A stretch of DNA of 64,000 nucleotides, from positions 4,048,823 to 4,112,822 of the forward strand of contig NZ_CP036265.1 in assembly GCF_007743815.1 (NCBI RefSeq), written 5' to 3'. Source of the stretch: Alienimonas californiensis (GTDB lineage: Bacteria; Planctomycetota; Planctomycetia; Planctomycetales; Planctomycetaceae). Made by a program: the position numbers and the translations under genes. The notes beneath the pieces are model-generated. The model saw nothing but the letters and a program-made list of their open reading frames with translations. It had not been told where the DNA came from and searched no databases. Below, in pieces: positions 20,304 through 28,111 of this stretch. The stretch's first letter is position 1, and each line of letters starts with the position of its first letter.

Positions 20304-21464
20304 TTGGGGCACGGGCGGCGGGGCGATATTCTTCAGCGACCCCGCCCGTCCCGACAGCAGCCGCTCGCGTTGTCCCCGTATTTTCCTCCGGCCACGGACC
20401 GCCTTCCGGACCCAATCGATCCCGGTGCGGACCTCCATGCCCCCGTGCGCGGCATGGTGGGGGACTCCGACGCCATGCGAGAGGTCTACGCCCTCTCCCG
20501 GCGGTTCGCCCGCTCCAACTCCACCGTGCTGCTGACCGGCGAAACCGGCACCGGCAAGGAGTTGGTCGCCCGGGCGATCCATGACAACAGCCATCGGGCG
20601 GACGGGCCGTACGTCCGGGTGAACTGCGGCGCCCTCGCGGAGAGCCTGCTGGAGAGCGAACTGTTCGGTCACGCCCGCGGGGCCTTCACCAGCGCCATCG
20701 AGAACCGCACCGGCCGCTTCGAGGCGGCCCACGGCGGCACGATCTTCCTCGACGAGATCAACTCGATCTCCAAGCACCTGCAGGTCAAACTGCTCCGGGT
20801 CTTGCAGGAACAGGAGTTCGAACGCGTCGGCGACACCCGCACCATCCGCGTGAACACCCGGGTCATCGCCGCCACAAACCGGGAACTGTTGGAGGAGGTC
20901 GCCGAGGATCGCTTCCGGGAAGACCTCTACTTCCGCCTGAACGTGCTGAGCATCGACCTGCCCCCGCTGCGGGACCGCAGCGAGGATATCCCCGGCCTCG
21001 CGGAGCACTTCACCGCCGTCTACGCCGCCCGGGACAACAAGACGCCGCCGAAACTCGCGCCGGAAGTCCTGCGGCTGCTGAGTAAGTACGCCTTCCCGGG
21101 TAACGTCCGGGAGTTGCAGAACTATATCGAACGGGCGTTGGCCCTGTCCGAAGGCGGCGCCCTCACCAGCGAACTGCTGCCGGACCACGTCCGCGGCGTG
21201 CGGCCGCCGCTCAAGCTGGTCCGCAGCGGCGAAGAGGACACCGACGACCTTCGCCGCAAACTGGTGCGGCGGGAGCTGTCCGAACTGCCCGGCAGCACCG
21301 ACGTGCACCCGGAGATCCTCGGTCGGCTGGAGCGGGAAGTGATGTTGCAGGTCCTCCGCGCCTGCCAGGGCGTGCAGACGAAGGCCGCGGCCCGGTTGGG
21401 CATCAATCGCAATACCCTGCACAAGAAAATCGAAGAACACGGTTTGACCGCCGAGGTCCGCTAG
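20304..21464 (+). CDS. Sigma-54-dependent transcriptional activator without a receiver domain
   Basis: This is a bacterial enhancer-binding protein (386 residues from a TTG). After a ~50-residue variable leader comes an AAA+ domain with Walker A (GETGTGKE), the sigma-54 contact loop ARGAFTSA, Walker B (GGTIFLDEI) and the arginine-finger region [12 protein letters not shown]. The C-terminus holds a Fis-type helix-turn-helix ([18 protein letters not shown]). No receiver, GAF or PAS input domain precedes the AAA+ module, so it may act constitutively or be controlled by partners. The start is uncertain: TTG at 20370 or ATG at 20455 are alternatives. Confidence 0.9.
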   Translation: MGHGRRGDILQRPRPSRQQPLALSPYFPPATDRLPDPIDPGADLHAPVRGMVGDSDAMREVYALSRRFARSNSTVLLTGETGTGKELVARAIHDNSHRADGPYVRVNCGALAESLLESELFGHARGAFTSAIENRTGRFEAAHGGTIFLDEINSISKHLQVKLLRVLQEQEFERVGDTRTIRVNTRVIAATNRELLEEVAEDRFREDLYFRLNVLSIDLPPLRDRSEDIPGLAEHFTAVYAARDNKTPPKLAPEVLRLLSKYAFPGNVRELQNYIERALALSEGGALTSELLPDHVRGVRPPLKLVRSGEEDTDDLRRKLVRRELSELPGSTDVHPEILGRLEREVMLQVLRACQGVQTKAAARLGINRNTLHKKIEEHGLTAEVR

Positions 21465-21527
21465 ATTGCCCCGCCGGCGCCGCTCCGCAGGGGCGGCGCG
21501 CGAGGGCGGGGCGCCTAGAATGCGGCC

Positions 21528-22412
21528 GTGTCTCACGTCACCGTCTTCTGCTTCCTCGCCAGCTACGCGGTCGCCCTGACCGCGGACGCGTTGCGTCTGT
21601 GGGGCCGCACGGTCGCGCTGCGGTGGATCGCCTGGATTGCCGCGGCGGCCGGGCTGCTGGCTCACACCTGGTATCTGGCGCTCCGCTATACCGGCGAATG
21701 GGGCGAGGCCGCGGCGGCGGAGCCTTGGGGCGGCCGGGCTTGGATTTTGGCCCTGGCCTGGCTCGGGGCGGCGTACTACGTCGTCGCGACCGGCGTGGAG
21801 CGTCGGAGCGCCCTGGGCGTGTTCCTCTGGCCGCTGGTGCTGGGCCTCGTGGCCTGTAGCTACGCGGTGCCGGCGGGGCCGGTCTCCCTGTTCGGGGAGG
21901 CCGGGGGCGCCGGCGGGGCCGTGCGGGCCTGGGCGATTTTGCACGCCGCCCTGCTGTTGGGCGGGCTGCTGGGCGTGCTGGCCGGGGTGGTGACCAGCGC
22001 GATGTACCTCGTGCACCATCGCCGCCTGCGGGCCGGGAAGTTTGACCCGGACGCCGTCCCGCTGTTCAGTCTCGAACGGCTTGACCGCTGGAACCGCGGG
22101 GCGGTGGCCGTCGCGGTGCCGCTGCTGGTCCTGGGGGTGACGATCGGTCTCGGGCTGGTCGTCGCCGGGGGGGAAGGAGCCGTCGGCGGGTTGTGGGACC
22201 CGGTGGTGATCGGCACCACGCTGGGCGTCTTCGCCGCGGGGCTGGCGGTGGGCGGGTTCGTGCGGCGGAAAGGGCAGGCGGGCCGCGGCGTGGCCCTCCG
22301 CACGCTGCTGGCCTTCGGGTTCCTGCTGGTGACGGTCGTCGGTTTACAGGTGCTCGCCGGGGACGGCGGCCTGCTGGAAAGCTGGCACGCCGGCGGGGGG
22401 GCGACTCCGTGA
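21528..22412 (+). CDS. HemX/CcsA-like integral membrane protein
   Basis: This 294-residue protein has about eight hydrophobic helices, beginning SHVTVFCFLASYAVAL. It resembles the cytochrome c assembly (CcsA/HemX) superfamily, with a His in AHTWYLALRY and another in AWAILHAALLLGG at positions where such proteins bind haem. Its stop overlaps the hemA start (GTGA), so the two are translationally coupled. hemX-hemA pairing is known in other bacteria, where HemX affects glutamyl-tRNA reductase levels. It starts with GTG; a tagaat box at about 21515 is very close to it, so its role is unclear. Confidence 0.75.
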   Translation: MSHVTVFCFLASYAVALTADALRLWGRTVALRWIAWIAAAAGLLAHTWYLALRYTGEWGEAAAAEPWGGRAWILALAWLGAAYYVVATGVERRSALGVFLWPLVLGLVACSYAVPAGPVSLFGEAGGAGGAVRAWAILHAALLLGGLLGVLAGVVTSAMYLVHHRRLRAGKFDPDAVPLFSLERLDRWNRGAVAVAVPLLVLGVTIGLGLVVAGGEGAVGGLWDPVVIGTTLGVFAAGLAVGGFVRRKGQAGRGVALRTLLAFGFLLVTVVGLQVLAGDGGLLESWHAGGGATP

Positions 22413-23731
22413 ACTCCGCCGTGCCCGCCCCGGATCTCGGGGTCGTGTTCTGTTCGCATCACACCGCGGACGTGAGTCTGCGGGAGCGCCTCGGCTTCTC
22501 CGCCGAGGCGCTGGGCGACGCCTACGCCAAACTCCGCGAACGCTTCCCGGCTTCCGAACTGGTTGTGCTCTCCACCTGCAACCGGGTTGAGGTCTATTCC
22601 GCCGTGCCGCCGCCCGCGGCCGGGGGGCAGGCCGGGCTGGCCCCGCGACTGTCGGATCTCGCCGGCTTCCTCTCGGAGTTCCACGCGATCCCGGAGGACG
22701 CCTTCGCCTCCCACCTGCTGGAACGTCGCGGCCCGGACGCGGTGCGGCACCTGTTCGAGGTCTCCGCCAGCCTCGACAGCCTTGTACTGGGCGAATCGCA
22801 GATCGTCGGCCAGGTGCGGGACGCCTACGACCTCGCCCAACGCTACGAGGCCTGCGGCCCGCTCACGCACGCCCTGTTCCAGGCCGCCTTCCGCACCGCC
22901 AGTCGGGTGCGGCGGGAGACGAAGTTGTCCGACGGCCGCACGAGCATCGCCAGCGTCGCCGTCGGCCAGTTCGGGCGGAACATCTTCGAGCGGTTCACCG
23001 ACAAAACCGTGCTGGTGATCGGCTCCGGCGAGATGGCGGACGAAACCCTCCGCTACCTGCACGACGAGGGCACCGGCCGGGTGGTCATCGTGAACCGCTC
23101 CCCGGAGCGGGCCCTCGCCCTCGCCGAGGCCCGCGGCGGGGAGGTGCGGCCGTGGGACGAACTGGACCGCTGGCTGGGCGAGGCGGACGTGATCGTCTCC
23201 GCCACCGGCGCGACGACGCCGGTCGTGAGCCGCGAACGCTTCGCCGCCGCCCGGGCCGCGGCGAAGGGGCGGCGCTCTGGCAAACCGGTCTTCATTTTGG
23301 ACCTCGGCCTGCCGCGGGACTTCGACCCGGCCGTCTCCCGCGTGGACTCCAACGTCTTCCGGTACGACATCGACGACCTGGAGGCGACCTGCGACGCCAA
23401 CCGCCGCCGGCGGGAAAAGGAGATCGGCCGGGCGAAGGGGATCGTCGAGGAAGAGACGCAGGCGTTCCTCCGCGGCCTCGTGCACCGGGCGACCGGGCCG
23501 GTGATCCGCCGACTGCGGGACGAATGGACCGCCGTCCGCGACGCCGAGTTGCAGCAGCTCTACGCCCGCCGCCCCGACTGGACCGACGACGACCGGGCCG
23601 CGGTGGAACGCAGCGTCGACCGGATCGTCAACAAACTGCTCCACCCGCCGTTGGAGGCGTTGAAGGACGAAGCCCGCCGCGGCGAACACGCCACGCTGCT
23701 GGACAGTTTTCGCAGGCTCTTCGGCATCTGA
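22409..23731 (+). CDS. hemA: Glutamyl-tRNA reductase
   Basis: This enzyme reduces Glu-tRNA(Glu) to glutamate-1-semialdehyde, the first committed step of C5-pathway tetrapyrrole synthesis. The 440-residue protein starts at a GTG overlapping the previous stop codon. It has the catalytic Cys in VVLSTCNRVEVY, the signature SLVLGESQIVGQVRDAY, and the NADPH-binding VLVIGSGEMADETLRYL. The RIVNKLLHPPLEALK segment of the C-terminal dimerisation domain is also present. Longer frames upstream lie over the membrane protein gene and are rejected. Confidence 0.96.
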   Translation: MNSAVPAPDLGVVFCSHHTADVSLRERLGFSAEALGDAYAKLRERFPASELVVLSTCNRVEVYSAVPPPAAGGQAGLAPRLSDLAGFLSEFHAIPEDAFASHLLERRGPDAVRHLFEVSASLDSLVLGESQIVGQVRDAYDLAQRYEACGPLTHALFQAAFRTASRVRRETKLSDGRTSIASVAVGQFGRNIFERFTDKTVLVIGSGEMADETLRYLHDEGTGRVVIVNRSPERALALAEARGGEVRPWDELDRWLGEADVIVSATGATTPVVSRERFAAARAAAKGRRSGKPVFILDLGLPRDFDPAVSRVDSNVFRYDIDDLEATCDANRRRREKEIGRAKGIVEEETQAFLRGLVHRATGPVIRRLRDEWTAVRDAELQQLYARRPDWTDDDRAAVERSVDRIVNKLLHPPLEALKDEARRGEHATLLDSFRRLFGI

Positions 23732-23741
23732 GGCGAACCAA

Positions 23742-23817
23742 GGCGAGCGGTGGGCGTCAGCCCTCCGTGTCATCGGGCTGTTGCGAACACACGGAGGGCT
23801 GACACCCCCCGCTCGCC
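23742..23817. repeat. Long imperfect inverted repeat between hemA and queA
   Basis: Arms of 29 bp (23742-23770 and 23789-23817) match at 27 positions around an 18-nt spacer. It lies between the ends of two convergent genes, so it may act as a bidirectional terminator. Its length and sequence differ from the simple GC hairpins elsewhere in the window and suggest a dispersed palindromic element. Confidence 0.75.
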
Positions 23818-23827
23818 CCTGACGCGC

Positions 23828-24931
23828 CTACAGAATCAGCATGGCGTCGCCGTAGCTGAAGAAGCGGTAGCCTTCCGTGACGGCCTCCCGGTACGCCGCC
23901 AACACTCGCTCCCGGCCTGCGAGGGCCGAGACCAGCACGAGGAGCGTGCTTTTCGGCAGGTGGAAGTTCGTCAGCAGGCCGTCGATCCCCGCGAAGCGGT
24001 ACGGGGGATGGATGAAGATCTCCGTCTGCCCGCAGAACGGCCCGACGGCGCCGCCGTTCGCCTGCGCCGCGGCCTCGAGCGTGCGGCAGGCGGTCGTGCC
24101 GACCGCGACGACCCGCCCGCCGGCCTCCCGCGTCGCCCGCACCTCGGCCGCCGTCGCGGGGGAGAGTTCGCAGAACTCCGCGTGCATCCGGTGCTCGACG
24201 AGCGAATCGCCGGACATCGGCCGGAACGTGCCGACTCCCACATGGAGAGTCACCCGGGAGACATTGACTCCCGTTGACTCACACGCCGCGATTAGCTCTG
24301 GCGTGAAGTGCAGTCCCGCGGTCGGGGCCGCGACCGAGCCGGGGCGGTCGGCGAAGACGGTCTGATAGTCGGTGCGGTCCTGCTCGTCCGGGTCGTCCCG
24401 GCCGATGTAGGGCGGCAGCGGGATGGAGCCGACCGCCTCCAACGCCGCGAACGGGGAGGCCGCCGCCGCGTCGTCCAGCGGGAGGGCGGTCCAGACGCCG
24501 CCGGGTTCCCGCCGCTCCATCCGCAGCCGGAGCGTCGCCCCGTCCGCCCCCTCGGCCCGCACCGTTTCGCCGGGCGTCAGCGTGCCGCGGGTCTTCGACA
24601 TCACCCGCCAGGCCCCGCCGCCGTCCGCTTCGACCGACAGAAACAGCCCCTCCCACTTCCCCCCGGTCGCCTCCCGCACCCCGCGGAGCCGGGCGGGGAC
24701 GACCCGGGAATCGTTCAGCACCAGCCGATCGCCAGGCGCCAAGAGGCTCGGCAGGTCCGCGATGGAGCGGTGGCCGACGGCGCCGGTCTCGCGGTCGAGG
24801 GTCAGTAAACGGGCCGTCCCGCGAGGCGCCGGGCGGGCGGCGATCTGCTCCGGCGGCAGGTGGTAGTCGTACGCGGCGACGGACAGGTCCGCGGGGTCTT
24901 CCGGCGACGAATCGGGCGGGGGCGTGGGCAT
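23828..24931 (-). CDS. queA: S-adenosylmethionine:tRNA ribosyltransferase-isomerase
   Basis: This enzyme transfers and isomerises the ribosyl moiety of SAM onto preQ1-tRNA to give epoxyqueuosine. The 367-residue protein shows DYHLPPEQIAARPAPRGTAR at the N-terminus, LVLNDSRVVPARLRG, the GSVAAPTAGLHFT signature and the GTTACRTLEAAA segment. The C-terminal end is YRFFSYGDAMLI. All are diagnostic for QueA. It is divergent from the GT4 gene with only 23 bases between the starts, so their promoters must overlap the coding ends. Confidence 0.97.
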   Translation of the reverse strand: MPTPPPDSSPEDPADLSVAAYDYHLPPEQIAARPAPRGTARLLTLDRETGAVGHRSIADLPSLLAPGDRLVLNDSRVVPARLRGVREATGGKWEGLFLSVEADGGGAWRVMSKTRGTLTPGETVRAEGADGATLRLRMERREPGGVWTALPLDDAAAASPFAALEAVGSIPLPPYIGRDDPDEQDRTDYQTVFADRPGSVAAPTAGLHFTPELIAACESTGVNVSRVTLHVGVGTFRPMSGDSLVEHRMHAEFCELSPATAAEVRATREAGGRVVAVGTTACRTLEAAAQANGGAVGPFCGQTEIFIHPPYRFAGIDGLLTNFHLPKSTLLVLVSALAGRERVLAAYREAVTEGYRFFSYGDAMLIL

Positions 24932-24954
24932 GCGGGTACCCTATCGCCGAACCG

Positions 24955-26109
24955 ATGCCCGTCTCGCCCCCGGACCCCCCCGCCGCTCCGCTCCCGTTGG
25001 CGGCGGTGATTACCGAACTCGACCCCGGCGGGGCGGAGCAGGCCTTCGTGCGGGTGGTTCTCGGCCTGAAAGGACGGGGCTGGGCACCGCACATGTTTGC
25101 CCTGCGGGGTGGGAGTCTGCGGGAGTCATTTATCTCCGCGGGTGTCCCGGTGACGCTGATGGACTCTCTGCCCGGCGTCGACCCGCGACCGCTGCGGCGT
25201 TACCTCCGGCAGGAACGCCCGCCGGCGGTGCTGTCGTTCCTCTTCCACGCCAACCTGCTCACCCGCCTGACCGCGGCTTCCGCGGGACGGCCGGCGGTGG
25301 TATGCGGGGTGCGGGTCGCGGAGCGGCGCCGCAACGGCCATCGCCTGCTGGACCGCCTGACGGCCCCGCTGGTCGATCGCTGGGTCTGCGTCGGCGAGAG
25401 CGTCCGCCGGTTCTGCGTCGCCTCCCCGCTGGCCGGCGGGGGCGGGCTGCCGGTAGCCCGCGTCGTGACGATCCCGAACGGCGTGGACGCCGAACGCTGG
25501 GCCGACGCCGCCCCGGCCGACCGGGCGGCGCTGCGACTGCCGCCGCACGGGCCGGTGTTGCTGTTCGCGGGACGGCTCGACGTGCAGAAGGACCCGGACA
25601 CGCTGCTGGAGGCCTTCGCCCGGCTCGACCGTCGTGACGCTCACCTGTTGATCGCCGGCGACGGACCGCTCGCGGAGCGGGTGCGGCTGTGGGCCGCGAC
25701 GAACCTGGCCGGGGAGCGGGTGCGGACGCTCGGCCGGCGGGACGACCTGCCGGCGCTGATGCGGCTGGCGGACGCGTTCGTCCTGCCCAGTCGGTGGGAG
25801 GGCACGCCGAACGTGCTGCTGGAGGCCGCCGCGGCCGGCGTGCCGATCGTCGCCACGGCCGTCGACGGGACTGCGGAGGTGTTCACGCACAAGGAGACCG
25901 CCCGGCTGGTCCCCGTCGGAGACACGGCGGCCCTCGCGGAGGAGCTGCGTTGGACGCTCGATCATCCCGCCGACGCCGCGGCCATGGCGGAGCGGGCGCG
26001 GGCCGTCGTCCTCCAGAACCACTGCTGGGAGGCGGTCGTCGCCGCCTACGACGCCCTGCTGCGGGAGGCGATCAGCGAACGGGCCGCCGGTCGGCGTCCC
26101 GGGCGGTGA
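24955..26109 (+). CDS. Family 4 glycosyltransferase
   Basis: This is a GT-B fold retaining glycosyltransferase (384 residues). It has the N-terminal donor-independent motif ELDPGGAEQAFVRVV, where the GGAE turn is typical of GT4. The C-terminal donor domain has LFAGRLDVQKDPDTLLEAF, LLIAGDGPL and the EG-TPNVLLEAAAAGVPIVAT loop. No transmembrane segment is seen. It probably builds a cell-envelope glycan, but donor and acceptor are unknown. Its last 38 bases overlap the convergent ftsI-like gene. Confidence 0.9.
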   Translation: MPVSPPDPPAAPLPLAAVITELDPGGAEQAFVRVVLGLKGRGWAPHMFALRGGSLRESFISAGVPVTLMDSLPGVDPRPLRRYLRQERPPAVLSFLFHANLLTRLTAASAGRPAVVCGVRVAERRRNGHRLLDRLTAPLVDRWVCVGESVRRFCVASPLAGGGGLPVARVVTIPNGVDAERWADAAPADRAALRLPPHGPVLLFAGRLDVQKDPDTLLEAFARLDRRDAHLLIAGDGPLAERVRLWAATNLAGERVRTLGRRDDLPALMRLADAFVLPSRWEGTPNVLLEAAAAGVPIVATAVDGTAEVFTHKETARLVPVGDTAALAEELRWTLDHPADAAAMAERARAVVLQNHCWEAVVAAYDALLREAISERAAGRRPGR

Positions 26110-27805
26110 CTGGACTGGGGAGCGGGGCCGCGTCGCCCGCCACCCGCAGGCGGCGGAGGCCGAATCGCAGCACATTCGCCGCGGCCGGGGCGGCGACGGA
26201 GCCGCCGCCGCGCGTCTCCCCCTGCGGATCGTGCACCACGCAGACGGCCAGCAGCCGCGGCGCCCGCACCGGCCCGCCGATCACGGCGGAGGCGGTCGTG
26301 CGGTCCTCGGCGTAGCGGCCGGCCTCGGCGTCCCAGAGTTGGGCGGTGCCCGTCTTGCCGAACAGGCGGTAGTCGTCGCCCCGGGTCCGGCGGGCGGTGC
26401 CTTCCTCCACGACGGCGGCCAGCGGACCGGCGACCAGCCAGTCGGCCCATTCCCGCGGCAACACCCGCGAGGCCACCGGCGGCCGGCCCCCCCGCACCAG
26501 CGTGAGCGGCAACAGGGTGCCGCCGTTCGCCAGCGCCCCGTGGGCCGCGGCGAGGTGGGCCGCGGTCACGGTCAGTTCGTGGCCGATCGGCACCGATTGC
26601 GTGCTGTAGTCGTCCCATCCCTCCAGCGGACGGAGCGAGCCGGCGGCCGGCCCCGGCAGATTCGCCCCGACCGGCCGGCCGAAGCCGTACGTCGCCGCGA
26701 TGCGGTGCAGCGTGGCATTGCCCATCCGCCCGGCCAGTTTGGCGACGCCGATGTTGCTGGAGTGAATGAGGATCTCCCCCGGCGTGAGCGCCCCCCGGCG
26801 GGCGACGTCCCGCAGCAGACGGCCGGTGCCGGGCACCTGCCAGCGGCCGTTTTCGCAGTCGATCGTCTCGTCGACGGTGGCGAACCCCTCCGCCAGGGCG
26901 GCGCCGACGAACAGCGGTTTGACGGTGGAGCCGGGCTCGAACGGCGTGCCGAAGGCGTGATGCGTCCAGGCGGCGGGGGGCAGGCCGGCGAGGTTCTCCG
27001 GGTCGAACGCCGGGCGGCTGGCGGCGGCGAGGGTCTCGCCGGTGTGTGGATCAGTGATCAGCAGGCAGGACCAGACCGGGGCGAACTCCGCCTGCACGTG
27101 GTCCAGCTCCGCCTCGGCGAAGCGCTGGATCGCGGCGTCGATCGTCAGGGCCACGTCCTCCCCGGGCACCGGCGGGCGGGAGCGGTTTTCCAGCACCGCC
27201 CGCGAGGCGCCGCGGGCGTCCCGCACGCTCGTCCGCACCCCCGGCACGCCGCGGAGCCGGGCGTCGAGAACCCGCTCCATCCCGTTCACCCCCCGGCCGT
27301 CCAGGTTCCGCAGGCCCACGACCGAGCCGCCCACCCGTCCCAGCGGCGTGCGGCGGCGGTATTCGGCACGAAAGCCCCACCATTCGTCGGGCAGGGCGAG
27401 GTCGCGGACCCGCCCGGCGGTGTCTTCGTCGAGCCGGCGCCGAACCCAGAGGAACCAGCCGTCCGGCCGCTCGCGGATCTTCTGCTCCAGGTCCGCGGCG
27501 TCGGCGTCGATCGCCTCCGCGAGCGTGGCGCAGCAGGCGGCGATCTCCTCCGCGGGAATGGCCCGCGGGACGAGGTAGAGGCTGTCGGCCGTCACCGTGG
27601 TGGCGAGCAGGCGGCCGTGGCGATCGAGCAAGTCGCCGGGGCGGGCGGGGAGGGTCGTTTCGACCTGCCGCTGCCGGACGGCCGTCGCGGCGAGGCTCTC
27701 GCCCCCGCCGATCGCCAACACGGCCAACCGCACCGCGATCGCCGCGGCGAATGCGGCGAGTCCGAGGAACGCCGCCGTTTCACGCAGTCGGGGCGGCGCG
27801 GGCAT
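26072..27805 (-). CDS. Class B penicillin-binding protein (FtsI/PBP2-like transpeptidase)
   Basis: This is a D,D-transpeptidase (577 residues) cross-linking septal or lateral peptidoglycan. It has one N-terminal transmembrane helix (residues ~11-32), the class B dimerisation domain (RPGDLLDRHGRLLA), and the transpeptidase domain. All three active-site motifs are intact: STVK (Ser ~293), SSN (~349-351) and KTGTAQ (~484). It is last in a minus-strand set rsmH, LysM protein, ftsL-like, ftsI-like, which points to the FtsI branch. The ATG lies 24 bases after the ftsL-like stop. Confidence 0.92.
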   Translation of the reverse strand: MPAPPRLRETAAFLGLAAFAAAIAVRLAVLAIGGGESLAATAVRQRQVETTLPARPGDLLDRHGRLLATTVTADSLYLVPRAIPAEEIAACCATLAEAIDADAADLEQKIRERPDGWFLWVRRRLDEDTAGRVRDLALPDEWWGFRAEYRRRTPLGRVGGSVVGLRNLDGRGVNGMERVLDARLRGVPGVRTSVRDARGASRAVLENRSRPPVPGEDVALTIDAAIQRFAEAELDHVQAEFAPVWSCLLITDPHTGETLAAASRPAFDPENLAGLPPAAWTHHAFGTPFEPGSTVKPLFVGAALAEGFATVDETIDCENGRWQVPGTGRLLRDVARRGALTPGEILIHSSNIGVAKLAGRMGNATLHRIAATYGFGRPVGANLPGPAAGSLRPLEGWDDYSTQSVPIGHELTVTAAHLAAAHGALANGGTLLPLTLVRGGRPPVASRVLPREWADWLVAGPLAAVVEEGTARRTRGDDYRLFGKTGTAQLWDAEAGRYAEDRTTASAVIGGPVRAPRLLAVCVVHDPQGETRGGGSVAAPAAANVLRFGLRRLRVAGDAAPLPSPVTARDADRRPVR

Positions 27806-27829
27806 GGGGGAGGGTGCAGGCTGCGGGCG

Positions 27830-28111
27830 TCAGTGCCACCAGAGCAGCGGGGGATCGACGGGGGCCGCGGCGTCCGGCGGGGCGGTCGCGGCCCGCTCCA
27901 GCAGACCGCGGCCGACGGGGGCGTCGGCGACGGCCTCGGCGGCGAGGCCGGTGTCCAGTCGCAGCCTGGCCCGGCGTTCACGGAGGTCGTCGGCCGCGGC
28001 GGCCTGCGTCGCTAACCGGGCGTGCAGGGCGTTCGTGCGACGACGCAGGGCGACGTCCACCTGGGCGACGGCGAAGATCAACACCGCCGCAGCCGCGAAC
28101 CGGATCGTCAT
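27830..28111 (-). CDS. FtsL-like division protein
   Basis: This 93-residue protein has an N-terminal membrane helix (IRFAAAAVLIFAVAQVDVAL) followed by a short heptad-like coiled coil (ALHARLATQAAAADDLRER) and a variable tail. That is the layout of FtsL, a bitopic protein that recruits FtsI to the septum. Sequence similarity in this family is weak, so the call rests mainly on topology and on its place directly before ftsI. Its ATG overlaps the stop of the LysM gene (ATGA), indicating translational coupling. Confidence 0.7.
   Translation of the reverse strand: MTIRFAAAAVLIFAVAQVDVALRRRTNALHARLATQAAAADDLRERRARLRLDTGLAAEAVADAPVGRGLLERAATAPPDAAAPVDPPLLWWH

Noticed and set aside
17605-20415. 2.8-kb upstream extension of the lysA frame.
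   Set aside because: It lies antisense to the exported HEAT-like gene, is Gly/Arg-rich and has no family features. lysA is full length from 17604.
24279-25092. Open frames across the queA/GT4 start region.
   Set aside because: They overlap two confidently assigned divergent genes and have no recognisable features.
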